64,000 nucleotides of DNA. Origin: Azospirillum sp051124815 (lineage in GTDB: Bacteria; Pseudomonadota; Alphaproteobacteria; Azospirillales; Azospirillaceae). The notes under the pieces are model-generated. The model made no database searches, had not been told where the DNA came from, and saw nothing but the letters and a program-made list of their open reading frames with translations. Positions 31,240-41,311 of this stretch are shown here, piece after piece. Location of the stretch: positions 2,418,001 to 2,482,000 of the forward strand of contig NZ_CP118485.1 of assembly GCF_051124815.1 (NCBI RefSeq), read 5' to 3'. Both the position numbers and the translations under genes were made by a program. How positions within the stretch are numbered: position 1 is the stretch's first letter; every line of letters begins with the position of its first letter.

Positions 31240-32196
31240 ATGGACGCCTCCTTCGACGCGCAGCGCGACGCCGGCGCCGGAACCGATCCGGCCGCCGCCG
31301 CTTCGCCGCCAAATGCCCCGGCCTTCGAAATCCTGGCCCCGCAGAGCCAGAGGCTGCCGCTCGTGCTGGCGTCGCCGCACAGCGGGAACGCCTATTCCGC
31401 CGCGTTTCTCGCCTCCTCCCGCCTGGATGCCCGCGCGCTGCGCAAGTCGGAGGACTGCTTTGTCGACGAGATCTTCGCCTTCGCCCCCGGTTTGGGCGTG
31501 CCGCTGATCCGCGCCCTGTTCCCGCGCGCCTATCTGGACGTCAACCGCGAGGCCTACGAGCTGGACCCGGAGATGTTCGCCGATCCGCTGCCGGCCTATG
31601 TCAACACCCGCTCGCCCCGGGTGGCGGCGGGGCTGGGCACCATCGCCCGCGTGGTCGCCAACGGCGAGGACATCTACAAGAGCAAGCTGCGCTTCGCCGA
31701 GGCGCTGGACCGGGTCAGCCGCTGCTACACCCCCTATCACAACGCCCTGCGCCAGCTGGTCGACGCAACCCGCGACGCCTTCGGCCACGTGCTGCTGATC
31801 GATTGCCACTCCATGCCGTCCGCCGGCGCCGCCACCGATGGACGGCGGGGCAACGGACGGGGCGGCGGGCGCGGCGCCAGCCATCCCGACATCGTGCTGG
31901 GCGACTGTTTCGGCAACGCCTGCGCCCCGGCGGTGATCGACGCGGCGGAGGCCTACCTGTGCGGGCTGGGCTATGCCGTCAGCCGCAACAATCCCTATGC
32001 CGGCGGCTACACCACCCGCCATTACGGCCGGCCGCGCCAGGGCATCCACACGCTGCAGATCGAAATCGCCCGCGACCTCTACATGGACGAGGCGGCGCTG
32101 ACGCGCCTGCCCTACCTGGACGTTCTCGCCCGCCACATGACCGAACTGGTCGACACGCTGGGCCTGCTGCCGCCGCACGGACTGGGTCCGCGCTGA
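31240..32196 (+). CDS. N-formylglutamate amidohydrolase family protein
   Basis: A 318-aa zinc hydrolase of the FGase/HutG family, which removes formate from N-formylglutamate at the end of one histidine-degradation route. Family segments are LVLASPHSGNAYSAAF, SEDCFVDEIFAF, YLDVNREAYELDPEMF, HVLLIDCHSMPS, ILGD-like VLGDCFGNAC and NNPYAGGYTTRHYG. The His, Asp and Glu ligands lie in the first, second and fourth of these. A Gly/Arg-rich insertion (GRRGNGRGGGRG) interrupts the middle and looks disordered. There is no hut operon around it, so the true substrate may be another N-formyl amino acid. The ribosome-binding site is weak, so the start at 31240 is provisional. Confidence 0.8.
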   Translation: MDASFDAQRDAGAGTDPAAAASPPNAPAFEILAPQSQRLPLVLASPHSGNAYSAAFLASSRLDARALRKSEDCFVDEIFAFAPGLGVPLIRALFPRAYLDVNREAYELDPEMFADPLPAYVNTRSPRVAAGLGTIARVVANGEDIYKSKLRFAEALDRVSRCYTPYHNALRQLVDATRDAFGHVLLIDCHSMPSAGAATDGRRGNGRGGGRGASHPDIVLGDCFGNACAPAVIDAAEAYLCGLGYAVSRNNPYAGGYTTRHYGRPRQGIHTLQIEIARDLYMDEAALTRLPYLDVLARHMTELVDTLGLLPPHGLGPR

Positions 32197-32343
32197 TCGG
32201 CGGATGAGGCGCCGGCAAGGGACCATTGCCCCGTCTCTGCCACAGTTTCGCCTTATCACGTCAGGGCCAAGCTTCGGCTCGGCACCGCTGCGGCGTCTTC
32301 CGGGCAGGCGCGCCTTCGCGCCGGAACCGGGGGCCATTCGCAC

Positions 32344-32444
32344 AAAAAAAGGGCCGCGGGCGGACCCGCGGCCTCAGTCTAGGGAGGAAACGCCCAAGAA
32401 GTGCGTTACGCCAACTTCCACGCCGAGGCGCGACCGTTGCCGCA
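32344..32444 (-). ncRNA. candidate MmgR-like (alpha-r8-type) small RNA
   Basis: About 100 nt on the minus strand from a predicted start near 32444. Near the 3' end lies TTTCCTCCCT (32390-32381), which as I recall is the conserved decamer of the MmgR sRNA family of alphaproteobacteria. A perfect 9-bp stem GGCCGCGGG/CCCGCGGCC (32373-32365 with 32360-32352), a 4-base loop and seven Ts follow. MmgR limits polyhydroxybutyrate storage in Sinorhizobium. The 582-base gap 32197-32778 contains this RNA with its promoter, then the EcfG promoter of otsA. Confidence 0.65.
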
Positions 32445-32450
32445 CTGCAC

Positions 32451-32479
32451 AATATGAACGCGACCCCGGCCGGCTTCAA
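32451..32479 (-). promoter_or_regulatory. promoter of the candidate MmgR-like sRNA
   Basis: On the minus strand TTGAAG (32479-32474), 17 bases, CATATT (32456-32451). It places the start about 100 bases before the T tract, a sensible sRNA length. Confidence 0.55.
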
Positions 32480-32661
32480 GCCCAAAAAAGAATTTCTTAT
32501 TCATTACATTACGTTAACCGCAGTTGGAGGTATCGCGAACCGGATAGCGCCTAGGCATGCTATGTTGCGATGCAGCATGGCCGTTCGTGGAGTGATCCGC
32601 CCCAAAGGACAGGGAGCGCCGGACCTTCGGACCAGCGTCTTGAGCTTGACGGCCGGCGCTC

Positions 32662-32686
32662 GGAACCAAGCCCGCCCACGGTCGTT
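32662..32686 (+). promoter_or_regulatory. EcfG-type general stress promoter of otsA
   Basis: GGAAC (32662-32666), 16 bases, CGTT (32683-32686) is an exact match to the alphaproteobacterial EcfG/RpoE2 stress-sigma consensus. It lies about 93 bases before the otsA GTG. Trehalose synthesis genes are known members of that regulon in rhizobia. Confidence 0.7.
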
Positions 32687-32778
32687 TCGTAGTGGTCCCG
32701 CAAAGGGTGTCCGCCAGGACAGCCGGACCTCGCGGGCTGCGGAACGCCCTGCCGGCGGCCAATAAGGAGAAGAACATC

Positions 32779-34188
32779 GTGAGCAGGCTCGTCGTCGTAT
32801 CCAACCGGGTGGCCCTGATGGAAGAGGGCAAGCAGGCGGCCGGCGGTCTCGCCGTCGCCATCCTCGCGGCCTTGAAGAAGACTGGCGGCATCTGGTTCGG
32901 GTGGAGCGGAAAGGTCGTCGACGGCGAGTCGCAGGCGGAACCGACCCGGACGGAGGCCGGCAAGCTGACCTATGCCACGCTGGACCTGGGCCGCCGCGAC
33001 CACGAGGAATATTACAACGGCTTCGCCAATCAGACCTTATGGCCGCTGTTCCATTACCGGCTGGGCCTGATCTCGGTAAACCGGCGCACGCGCGAAGGAT
33101 ACGAGCGGGTCAACGCCTATTTCGCCGACAAGCTGGAGCCGCTGCTGCGCACCGACGACATGATCTGGGTCCACGACTATCACCTGATCCCCTTCGGCGA
33201 CGAACTGCGCCGGCGCGGCTGTTCGCAGCGCATGGGTTTCTTCCTGCACACGCCCTTCCCGCCGCCGGAACTGCTGACCGCCCTGCCCAACCACCGCGAC
33301 CTGATCCGCGAGCTGTGCGCCTACGATCTGGTCGGATTCCACACCGCCACCGACCTGCGCGGCTTCTGCGACTATATCCGCACCGAGACCGACGGCACGG
33401 TGGAGCAGCGCGGCGCCTACGGGACGGCGACGATCCGCGCCTTCGGCCGCACCCTGCTGGCGAAGGTCTTTCCCATCAGCATCGACACCGAGGCGCTGGA
33501 GAGCCTGGCCCGCACCGCCGGCCGCTCGCGGCAGGCCGAACGTCTGCGCGAGAGCCTGGTCGGCCGCCGCCTGATCATCGGCGTCGACCGGCTCGACTAC
33601 TCCAAGGGCCTGCCGCAGCGCTTCGCCGCCTTCGAGCAGCTTCTGGAGAGCTATCCGGAGCATTGCAACCGCGTCTCCTTCCTGCAGGTCGCCCCGCCTT
33701 CGCGCGAGGATGTGCCGGAATACATCGCCATCCGCCGCGAGTTGTCGGAGATGGCCGGCCGCATCAACGGCCGATTCGCCGAGTTCGACTGGCAGCCGAT
33801 CCGCTATCTGAACCGCAGCTTCGGCCAGCGCGTGCTGGCGGGCTTCTACCGGCTGGCCAATGTCGGGCTGGTGACGCCGCTGCGCGACGGCATGAACCTC
33901 GTCGCCAAGGAATATGTCGCCTGCCAGGACGCCGACGATCCGGGCGTGCTGGTGCTGTCGCAGTTCGCCGGCGCCGCCCACGAGATGGGCGAGGCGCTGA
34001 TCGTCAACCCCTTCGACATCGAGGGCGTCGGCGACGCGCTGCAGCGGGCACTGACCATGCCGCTGGGCGAGCGCAAGGAACGCCATGCCGCCCTGATGCA
34101 GACCCTGCGGCGGCACGACATCAGCTGGTGGCGTGAAAGCTATGTGGACGCGCTGACCCGCGCACCGTATGACTTTCCGGTCACCTGA
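32779..34188 (+). CDS. otsA: trehalose-6-phosphate synthase
   Basis: A 469-aa GT20 glycosyltransferase that joins UDP-glucose and glucose 6-phosphate to trehalose 6-phosphate. Family landmarks are VVVSNRV near the start, WFGWSG, YNGFANQTLWPLFHYR, MIWVHDYHLIPFGDELRRRG, GFFLHTPFPPPELLTALP, GVDRLDYSKGLPQRF and LRDGMNLVAKEYVACQ, with donor- and acceptor-site residues in place. The start is a GTG at 32779, with AAGGAG at 32764-32769. The EcfG-type promoter upstream fits a stress-protectant role. No otsB phosphatase gene is adjacent; glucokinase, which makes its acceptor, is the next gene. Confidence 0.95.
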   Translation: MSRLVVVSNRVALMEEGKQAAGGLAVAILAALKKTGGIWFGWSGKVVDGESQAEPTRTEAGKLTYATLDLGRRDHEEYYNGFANQTLWPLFHYRLGLISVNRRTREGYERVNAYFADKLEPLLRTDDMIWVHDYHLIPFGDELRRRGCSQRMGFFLHTPFPPPELLTALPNHRDLIRELCAYDLVGFHTATDLRGFCDYIRTETDGTVEQRGAYGTATIRAFGRTLLAKVFPISIDTEALESLARTAGRSRQAERLRESLVGRRLIIGVDRLDYSKGLPQRFAAFEQLLESYPEHCNRVSFLQVAPPSREDVPEYIAIRRELSEMAGRINGRFAEFDWQPIRYLNRSFGQRVLAGFYRLANVGLVTPLRDGMNLVAKEYVACQDADDPGVLVLSQFAGAAHEMGEALIVNPFDIEGVGDALQRALTMPLGERKERHAALMQTLRRHDISWWRESYVDALTRAPYDFPVT

Positions 34189-34253
34189 GCATCCGCTCGG
34201 TCCATAATCGAGCATCCGCCCGACCCATCATTCGAGCGTCCGCTCGGCCCACC
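34187..34253. repeat. three tandem ~23-bp direct repeats between otsA and glk
   Basis: Units start at 34187, 34210 and 34234 and share GAGCRTCCGCYCGRYCCA. The first overlaps the otsA stop codon. They fill most of the 85-base spacer before glk. Confidence 0.7.
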
Positions 34254-34273
34254 AACAACGCAGACCCGGATCC

Positions 34274-35263
34274 ATGGCCGCCGATCTCTCCTCCACCCCG
34301 GCTCCCATCCTTGTCGCCGACATCGGCGGCACCAATGCCCGCTTCGGCCTGATCGACGGCAGGATCGTGCGCGACACCCGCGTACTGCGCTGCGCCGACT
34401 ACGCCTCGATCGAGGATGCGGCCGGCGCCTATCTGGCGGCGGTCGGGCTGGCGGCGGTCGGCACCCCCGGCCGGCCGAGGCGCGGCGCCTTCGCGGTGGC
34501 CGGGCCGGTCACCGGCGACCACATCGCCATGACCAATCTGGTCTGGCAGTTCTCCGTCAACCGGGTGCGCGACGCCCTGGGGCTGGAGGGGCTGGTCGTC
34601 ATCAACGACTTCACCGCCGTCGCCCTGTCGGTGCCGCGTCTGGCGGAGGAGGACCGGCGCCAGATCGGCGACGGCGCGCCGCAGGCGGGGGCCGTCGTCG
34701 GGGTGCTTGGGCCGGGCAGCGGTCTGGGCGTGTCCGGTCTGGTGCCGGGCGCCAACGGCCGCTGGACCGCGCTGTCGGGCGAAGGCGGTCATGTCAGCAT
34801 GGCGCCGATCAGCGACCGCGAGAGCGCCGTGCTGGGCCAGCTGCGCAAGAGCTTCGACCATGTCTCGGCCGAGCGGGTGCTGTCCGGGCCGGGCCTCGTC
34901 AACCTCTACGGCGCACTGTCGATCCTGGACGGGCGGGAACCGGCCGCCCTTACGCCTGCGCAGGTGGCCGACAACGCGCTCAACGGCAGCGAACCCCATT
35001 GCGTGGAGGCGGTGGAGATGTTCTGCGCCATGCTGGGCACCGTCGCCGGCAACCTCGCCCTGACGCTGGGCGCGCGCGGCGGCGTCTATATCGCCGGCGG
35101 CATCACTCCGAAGCTGGGCACGCTGTTCACCCACTCCCGCTTCCGCAAGCGCTTCACGGAAAAGGGCCGTATGCGCGACTTCCTGGCCCCGATCCCCACC
35201 TATGTCATCACCCACGACCTGCCCGCCTTCCTGGGCCTCGCCGAGGCCGCCGGGGCGGAGTAA
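34274..35263 (+). CDS. glk: glucokinase
   Basis: A 329-aa ROK-unrelated bacterial glucokinase (Glk/hexokinase fold) that makes glucose 6-phosphate from glucose and ATP. The phosphate loop is VADIGGTNARFGL. VINDFTAVALSVP carries the catalytic Asp, GPGSGLGVSGLVP is the substrate loop, and LSGEGGHVSMAP plus GGVYIAGGITPKLG are typical. The length fits. It follows otsA at 85 bases on the same strand, separated by three 23-bp repeats, and supplies the glucose 6-phosphate that OtsA uses. No strong ribosome-binding site is seen before the ATG at 34274. Confidence 0.93.
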   Translation: MAADLSSTPAPILVADIGGTNARFGLIDGRIVRDTRVLRCADYASIEDAAGAYLAAVGLAAVGTPGRPRRGAFAVAGPVTGDHIAMTNLVWQFSVNRVRDALGLEGLVVINDFTAVALSVPRLAEEDRRQIGDGAPQAGAVVGVLGPGSGLGVSGLVPGANGRWTALSGEGGHVSMAPISDRESAVLGQLRKSFDHVSAERVLSGPGLVNLYGALSILDGREPAALTPAQVADNALNGSEPHCVEAVEMFCAMLGTVAGNLALTLGARGGVYIAGGITPKLGTLFTHSRFRKRFTEKGRMRDFLAPIPTYVITHDLPAFLGLAEAAGAE

Positions 35264-35374
35264 GGACCGCGGAGCAGGGCGCGCGGAACAGGGTTCGCCC
35301 CACTTGCCGCTTGAACCGGTGGGGCGGACCCCACATGGTTGTTCCCATCCCTTTCGGATTCGCAACGGACCACC

Positions 35375-35773
35375 ATGCCCGCCGACCTTCGTGTCCGCTT
35401 CCTGCACCCGTCGGGCGCCATCGGCCCCGGCAAGATTGCCCTGCTGGAGGCCATCGACCGCACCGGCTCGATCTCCGCCGCCGCGCGCTCGCTGGACATG
35501 ACCTTCCGCCGCGCCTGGTTCCTGGTGGAGACGATGAACACCGCCTTCCGCGAGCCGGTGATCCGCACCAGCGTCGGCGGGCGTGAAGGCGGCGGCGCCG
35601 GCCTGACCCCGCTGGGCCAGGAGGTGGTCGCCCGCTACCGCCAGACCCAGGAAGAGGCGCGCAAGGCCGCCGAGCCGCACCTGCGCTGGCTGGACGAGGT
35701 GCTGAAGGACGAAACTCCCAAAGAAAAGCCCAGGGGAGAGAAGTCCGGAGAGGAGTCCGCCGGAACGGGCTAA
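35375..35773 (+). CDS. ModE N-terminal-like HTH regulator
   Basis: A 132-aa winged-helix protein like the N-terminal half of ModE, the molybdate-responsive repressor. Family marks are IGPGKIALLEAIDRTGSISA, AARSLDMTFRRAWFLVETMN and GGREGGGAGLTPLGQEVV. The C-terminal molybdate-binding (MOP) domains of full ModE are missing, so it either uses a separate sensor or does not sense molybdate. The charged tail (KEKPRGEKSGEE) looks disordered. The family also resembles LysR N-termini. The molybdoenzyme NapA is encoded about 11 kb away, but no link can be shown. Confidence 0.8.
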   Translation: MPADLRVRFLHPSGAIGPGKIALLEAIDRTGSISAAARSLDMTFRRAWFLVETMNTAFREPVIRTSVGGREGGGAGLTPLGQEVVARYRQTQEEARKAAEPHLRWLDEVLKDETPKEKPRGEKSGEESAGTG

Positions 35774-35893
35774 CGCCTCCGGAGGACTTCACCCTGTCCG
35801 GGGGCGGTCGAATTGGACACTGGCGCACCGGGACCGTCGCGCCTAAAAGATGCCTCGTGCACCGCAACGGCAGCGACGAAGGACGGCCCATTC

Positions 35894-36472
35894 ATGCTGA
35901 AGCGTCTTTACGACTGGACGATGGCCAAGGCCGCGTCGAAGGATTCGACGGCCTGGCTGGCCGGGGTCTCCTTCGCCGAAAGCTCCTTCTTCCCGCTGCC
36001 GCCGGACCTTCTGCTGGTGCCGATGGTCATCGCCAACCGCAAGGCGGCGTGGAAGCTGGCGACGATCTGCACGCTGGCCTCCGTCGTCGGCGGCATCGCC
36101 GGCTACATGATCGGCTATTTCCTGTACGAGACGATCGGCCGCTGGGTGATCGACTTCTATCACCTCACCGACAAGTTCGAACAGCTGCGCCACACCTTCG
36201 TCGAGTACGGGGCGGAGATCCTCATCATCAAGGGCATGACGCCCATCCCCTACAAGCTGCTGACCATCACCGCCGGCGTGGCGCATCTGCCGCTGTGGGT
36301 GTTCATCGGCGCGTCGATCATTTCGCGGTCGATCCGCTTCTATCTGGTGGCGGCGCTGCTGTATTTCTTCGGCCCGCCGATCCGCGCCTTCATCGAAAAG
36401 CGGCTGACCCTGGTCACCAGCGTGTTCGCGGTGGCGCTGATCGGCGGCTTCCTGGTGGTAAAGCTGCTGTAA
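35894..36472 (+). CDS. YqaA/DedA-type membrane protein
   Basis: A 192-aa inner-membrane protein of the SNARE-associated (VTT/DedA) group, closest in outline to YqaA. Landmarks are FAESSFFPLPPDLLLVPMV, VVGGIAGYMIGYFLYE and the amphipathic helix ILIIKGMTPIPYKLLTI, followed by two further membrane helices. DedA-type proteins take part in lipid or undecaprenyl-phosphate translocation and envelope homeostasis, but the function of YqaA itself is not settled. The ATG at 35894 follows GAAGGACGG. It stands upstream of the methyltransferase gene by 33 bases and may be cotranscribed. Confidence 0.85.
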   Translation: MLKRLYDWTMAKAASKDSTAWLAGVSFAESSFFPLPPDLLLVPMVIANRKAAWKLATICTLASVVGGIAGYMIGYFLYETIGRWVIDFYHLTDKFEQLRHTFVEYGAEILIIKGMTPIPYKLLTITAGVAHLPLWVFIGASIISRSIRFYLVAALLYFFGPPIRAFIEKRLTLVTSVFAVALIGGFLVVKLL

Positions 36473-36505
36473 GCCGCCACTTCCTTTCAGACAGACAGGA
36501 CCTCC

Positions 36506-37351
36506 ATGCCTCCGCGCGGGCGCCCGCCCCATCCCAGCCGCGCCCGTTCCCGGATCGCCGCCCCCGCCATCCCGTCCGCTCCGTCAGCCCCGGAGCCCAC
36601 CGAATCGCGCAAGCTGTTCCGCGTCGCTGGTCTGGCCGCCGTCTCCGCCCTGTTCGCCCATGAGCCGGAGCGGGTCGAGCGCCTGTTCTTCGACGAGCGG
36701 CTGAAGCCGGCGGTTGGCGCCTACTGCAAGGCAATGGCGGCGGCCCGCAAGCCCTACCGCATGGTGGAGGCGGACGAACTGGCGAAGGTCGCCGGCACCG
36801 TGCTGCATGGCGGGGTGGTGGCGCTGATGGCGCCGCGGACGCTGCCGCTGTTCGACACGGAGGCCGCGCGCCGGGCGTCCGAACCGCTGCTGATCCTCGA
36901 CGGGGTCGGCAACCCGCACAATCTCGGCGCCATCCTGCGCACCGCCGCCTTCTTCGGCCTGCCCCGCGTCCTGGTGTCGGACCATCCCGGTCAGGCCCTG
37001 CCGTCGGAGGCCGCCTATCGCGTGGCCGAGGGCGGGTTCGAGTGGGTGGCGCTGGAGCGCGCCCCCACCCTGCCGGCCATGCTGAAGCGTCTGCGTGCCA
37101 GCCACCGGGTGTTCGGAACGGCGCTGGACCAGACCCGGCCGACGGTCGATGCCGGCGCGCTGACCGGCTGGCGCGGCGAACGGACTGCCAAGCCGCCAGC
37201 CGTCATTCTGGGCAACGAGGAGGACGGCATCCCGCCGGCCACCCTGGCGGCCTGCGAGGCGGTGCTGACCATTCCCGGCAGCGGGCGGGTCCAGTCGCTG
37301 AACGTCGCCGCCACCGCAGCCATCCTCATCCACGCGCTGACGGCAGGCTGA
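36506..37351 (+). CDS. TrmH/SpoU-family RNA 2'-O-methyltransferase
   Basis: A 281-aa SPOUT methyltransferase that should 2'-O-methylate a ribose in tRNA or rRNA using SAM. The three SpoU motifs are intact: ILDGVGNPHNLGAILRTAAF, AVILGNEEDGIPP and IPGSGRVQSLNVAATAAIL, which form the trefoil knot. A small substrate-binding domain precedes them (RVAGLAAVSALFAHEPERVE). The first 30 residues are Pro/Arg-rich and probably disordered. The exact RNA target cannot be read from sequence. It converges with the minus-strand gene at 37358, with only 6 bases between stops. Confidence 0.88.
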   Translation: MPPRGRPPHPSRARSRIAAPAIPSAPSAPEPTESRKLFRVAGLAAVSALFAHEPERVERLFFDERLKPAVGAYCKAMAAARKPYRMVEADELAKVAGTVLHGGVVALMAPRTLPLFDTEAARRASEPLLILDGVGNPHNLGAILRTAAFFGLPRVLVSDHPGQALPSEAAYRVAEGGFEWVALERAPTLPAMLKRLRASHRVFGTALDQTRPTVDAGALTGWRGERTAKPPAVILGNEEDGIPPATLAACEAVLTIPGSGRVQSLNVAATAAILIHALTAG

Positions 37352-37357
37352 GGCGGC

Positions 37358-37819
37358 TTAACCGAGCATCGCGATCAACACCACCGCAACCAGGGCCATG
37401 GAGGCCAGCGGCAGCAGTTCCACGCCGTCACGCATCCAGGTCGGCGCATTGCCGTGATGGCCGCCGGCATGTCCGTCCGCGATGTCGTCGGCCCAGCCAT
37501 GGCGCGAGGGAATGGCACCCGGCGCCGACACCGCGGGAGCCGCCGGATTCGCCATATCGACGACCCCGTCGCCACGGTGATAGTCGCCGCGCTGGCGGGC
37601 CAGTGCCGGATTGGGCCGGCCCCGCATCAGGCGGGAATCGTCCAGTTCGACCTCGACGCCGGCAGCCTCCACCCGCTCGATCACCGCGGCGGTTTCCTCC
37701 GGCGTCATGGTATCGACGGGCAGGATCTCGCCCAGCGCTTCGGCGCTCAGCCGGTTGCCGTTGCGGCGGCCACGGTCGATCAGCGATTGGATGAGGCGGT
37801 CGTCTGTGGTGCTGGCCAT
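37358..37819 (-). CDS. orphan sigma-70 region 1.1-like domain with C-terminal membrane anchor
   Basis: A 153-aa protein. Residues about 6-57 (RLIQSLIDRGRRNGNRLSAE, then LGEILPVDTMTPEETAAVIE, then VEAAGVEVE) closely follow region 1.1 of the housekeeping sigma factor. That acidic module occupies the RNA polymerase cleft and autoinhibits sigma. No other sigma region is present. A Pro/His/Gly-rich linker follows, with HGWADDIADGHAGGHHG. The final 20 residues form one hydrophobic helix (LLPLASMALVAVVLIAMLG), so the protein should be tail-anchored with the 1.1 domain in the cytoplasm. AAGGAG precedes the ATG at 37819. I do not know a characterised protein with this layout. It might bind polymerase or DNA at the membrane. 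Confidence 0.65.
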   Translation of the reverse strand: MASTTDDRLIQSLIDRGRRNGNRLSAEALGEILPVDTMTPEETAAVIERVEAAGVEVELDDSRLMRGRPNPALARQRGDYHRGDGVVDMANPAAPAVSAPGAIPSRHGWADDIADGHAGGHHGNAPTWMRDGVELLPLASMALVAVVLIAMLG

Positions 37820-38024
37820 GATGGCTCTCCTTCTTGACCTTTTTCAAAACTTGGGCATAGCGTTCTGCATGTTCAAACGCGCGGAACCGGGTGAAGGTTC
37901 ACGCCATCCCCCCATCCTCTTCCCCTGCGCCACCTTGCCGCGGCCCGGACTCCACCCGACATAAGTGGTCACTCCAACGGATCGTCATCGATCCACAGGA
38001 TCGTCACTGATGGGAGACCCGACC

Positions 38025-38666
38025 ATGCTGGGGCATTTTCTGCGCAAGCCGGCGACGCTGCCGACGCCGGAGGAGGCGCTGCCCGGCCGCAGCCAACCCG
38101 TTCCGGTTCCCGAACAGCATCACGTCAACGGCCATCGCCTGACAGGCCCCTACCCGCCGGGGTTGGAGGTCATCGACCTCGGGCTCGGCTGCTTCTGGGG
38201 GGCGGAGCGCAAATTCTGGCAGCTTCCCGGCGTCTGGGTGACCGCCGTCGGCTATCAGGGCGGCCACACCCCGAATCCGACCTATGAAGAGGTCTGCTCC
38301 GGCCGCACCGGCCACACCGAGGCGGTGCGCGTCGTCTACGACCCGGCGATGGTGAAGGTCGAGGACCTGCTGCGCGTCTTCTGGGAATCGCACGACCCGA
38401 CCCAGGGCATGCGCCAGGGCAACGATGTCGGCACCCAGTACCGCTCGGCCGTCTACACCCACAGCCCCGCCCAGAAGGCGGCGGCGGAGTCGACGCTGGC
38501 CGCCTATCAGGAACGGCTGGCCCAGGCCGGCTACGGCCCGATCACCACCGAGATCCGCGAGGCTCCGCCCTTCTACTTCGCCGAAGGCTACCACCAGCAG
38601 TATCTCGCCAAGAATCCCAACGGCTATTGCGGGCTGGGCGGCACCGGCGTCACCTGCGCGGCGTAG
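38025..38666 (+). CDS. msrA: peptide methionine-S-sulfoxide reductase
   Basis: A 213-aa MsrA that repairs methionine-S-sulfoxide. The catalytic motif is GLGCFWGAERKFWQLPGV, followed by GYQGGHTPNPTYEEVCSGRTGHTEAV, which the family shares almost unchanged. HDPTQGMRQGNDVGTQYRS and AEGYHQQYL also fit. Resolving cysteines are in the end NGYCGLGGTGVTCAA. An N-terminal extension of about 45 residues precedes the core, as in many MsrA. GGGAG (38012-38016) supports the ATG at 38025 over one at 38010. Confidence 0.95.
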   Translation: MLGHFLRKPATLPTPEEALPGRSQPVPVPEQHHVNGHRLTGPYPPGLEVIDLGLGCFWGAERKFWQLPGVWVTAVGYQGGHTPNPTYEEVCSGRTGHTEAVRVVYDPAMVKVEDLLRVFWESHDPTQGMRQGNDVGTQYRSAVYTHSPAQKAAAESTLAAYQERLAQAGYGPITTEIREAPPFYFAEGYHQQYLAKNPNGYCGLGGTGVTCAA

Positions 38667-38819
38667 CGACGCGCGGATGGATGCAGGACTGCGGCGCCGC
38701 TGCCGGGCTTAGCCCTTGCGGTTGCGCCGCACCGGCCCTTGCGGGTATGGTTCGGGCGGCTCTTGAAAGCTCCGGCGGCATCATCGCGCGGGAGCGCCGC
38801 CCGTCCAGCTGCGATTGTC

Positions 38820-39358
38820 ATGACCAAGGAAAGAACCGAGCTGGCGACGCCGTATCTCAGCGGCCTGCTCGAATTCTGGCTCACCAAATCCGTCGCCGGC
38901 CGTCCGCCGGTCCCCAGCAGCATCGCCCCGGCCGATCTGCGGCCGTGGAAGGACAACATCGCGGTGTTCGAGGTGATCGGGGAGGAATCCGGCACCTTCG
39001 TCTATTCCTATTACGGCAGGGCGCTGGCCGCCGCCTTCGGCCAGTCGCGCCTTGGCGCCACGCTGGACGATCTGCCGCCCGAACAGCGGGCGTTGCTGCA
39101 GCCGGAATACGAGACGGTGCGCCGTGAACGGCTGCCCGTCGCCCGTGTCCACACCGCCGTCTTCGGCGGACGCACCCGCAGCTTCGAACGGCTGGTTCTG
39201 CCGATGTCCAGCGATGGGGTCAGCATCGACAAGCTGCTGGTCGCCGCCTACGAGATGACGCCGCGCGAACTGGCGGCGCGGCCTCCGATGCACTCCCCGG
39301 CGCCGGGTTCTTCCTCCGGTCCAATCCCCCTCACCGTTCAGAAGCCGGGAGCCTCGGC

Positions 39359-39362
<4 letters not shown>
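38820..39362 (+). CDS. PAS_5-type domain protein coupled to an FtsK-like gene
   Basis: A 180-aa protein whose core (about residues 20-155) looks like the PAS_5 group common in Azospirillum and relatives: PADLRPWKDNIAVFEVI, GTFVYSYYGRALAAAFG, and a downstream FERLVLPMSSDG. No output domain follows; the Pro/Ser-rich tail seems disordered. Its stop overlaps the start of the FtsK-like gene (ATGA, 39359-39362), which implies translational coupling and perhaps a common task. The ATG at 38820 lacks a clear ribosome-binding site; a TTG at 38739 is the alternative. Confidence 0.65.
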
Positions 39363-41284
<1,922 letters not shown>

Positions 41285-41311
41285 TCCTCACTCCTCCGTA
41301 AGAGGCTTCCC

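Noticed and set aside
37873..37895. EcfG-type promoter for the sigma 1.1-like gene
   Set aside because: On the minus strand TGAAC-N17-CGTT is close, but the first base of the -35 differs from GGAAC, so it was not listed as a feature.
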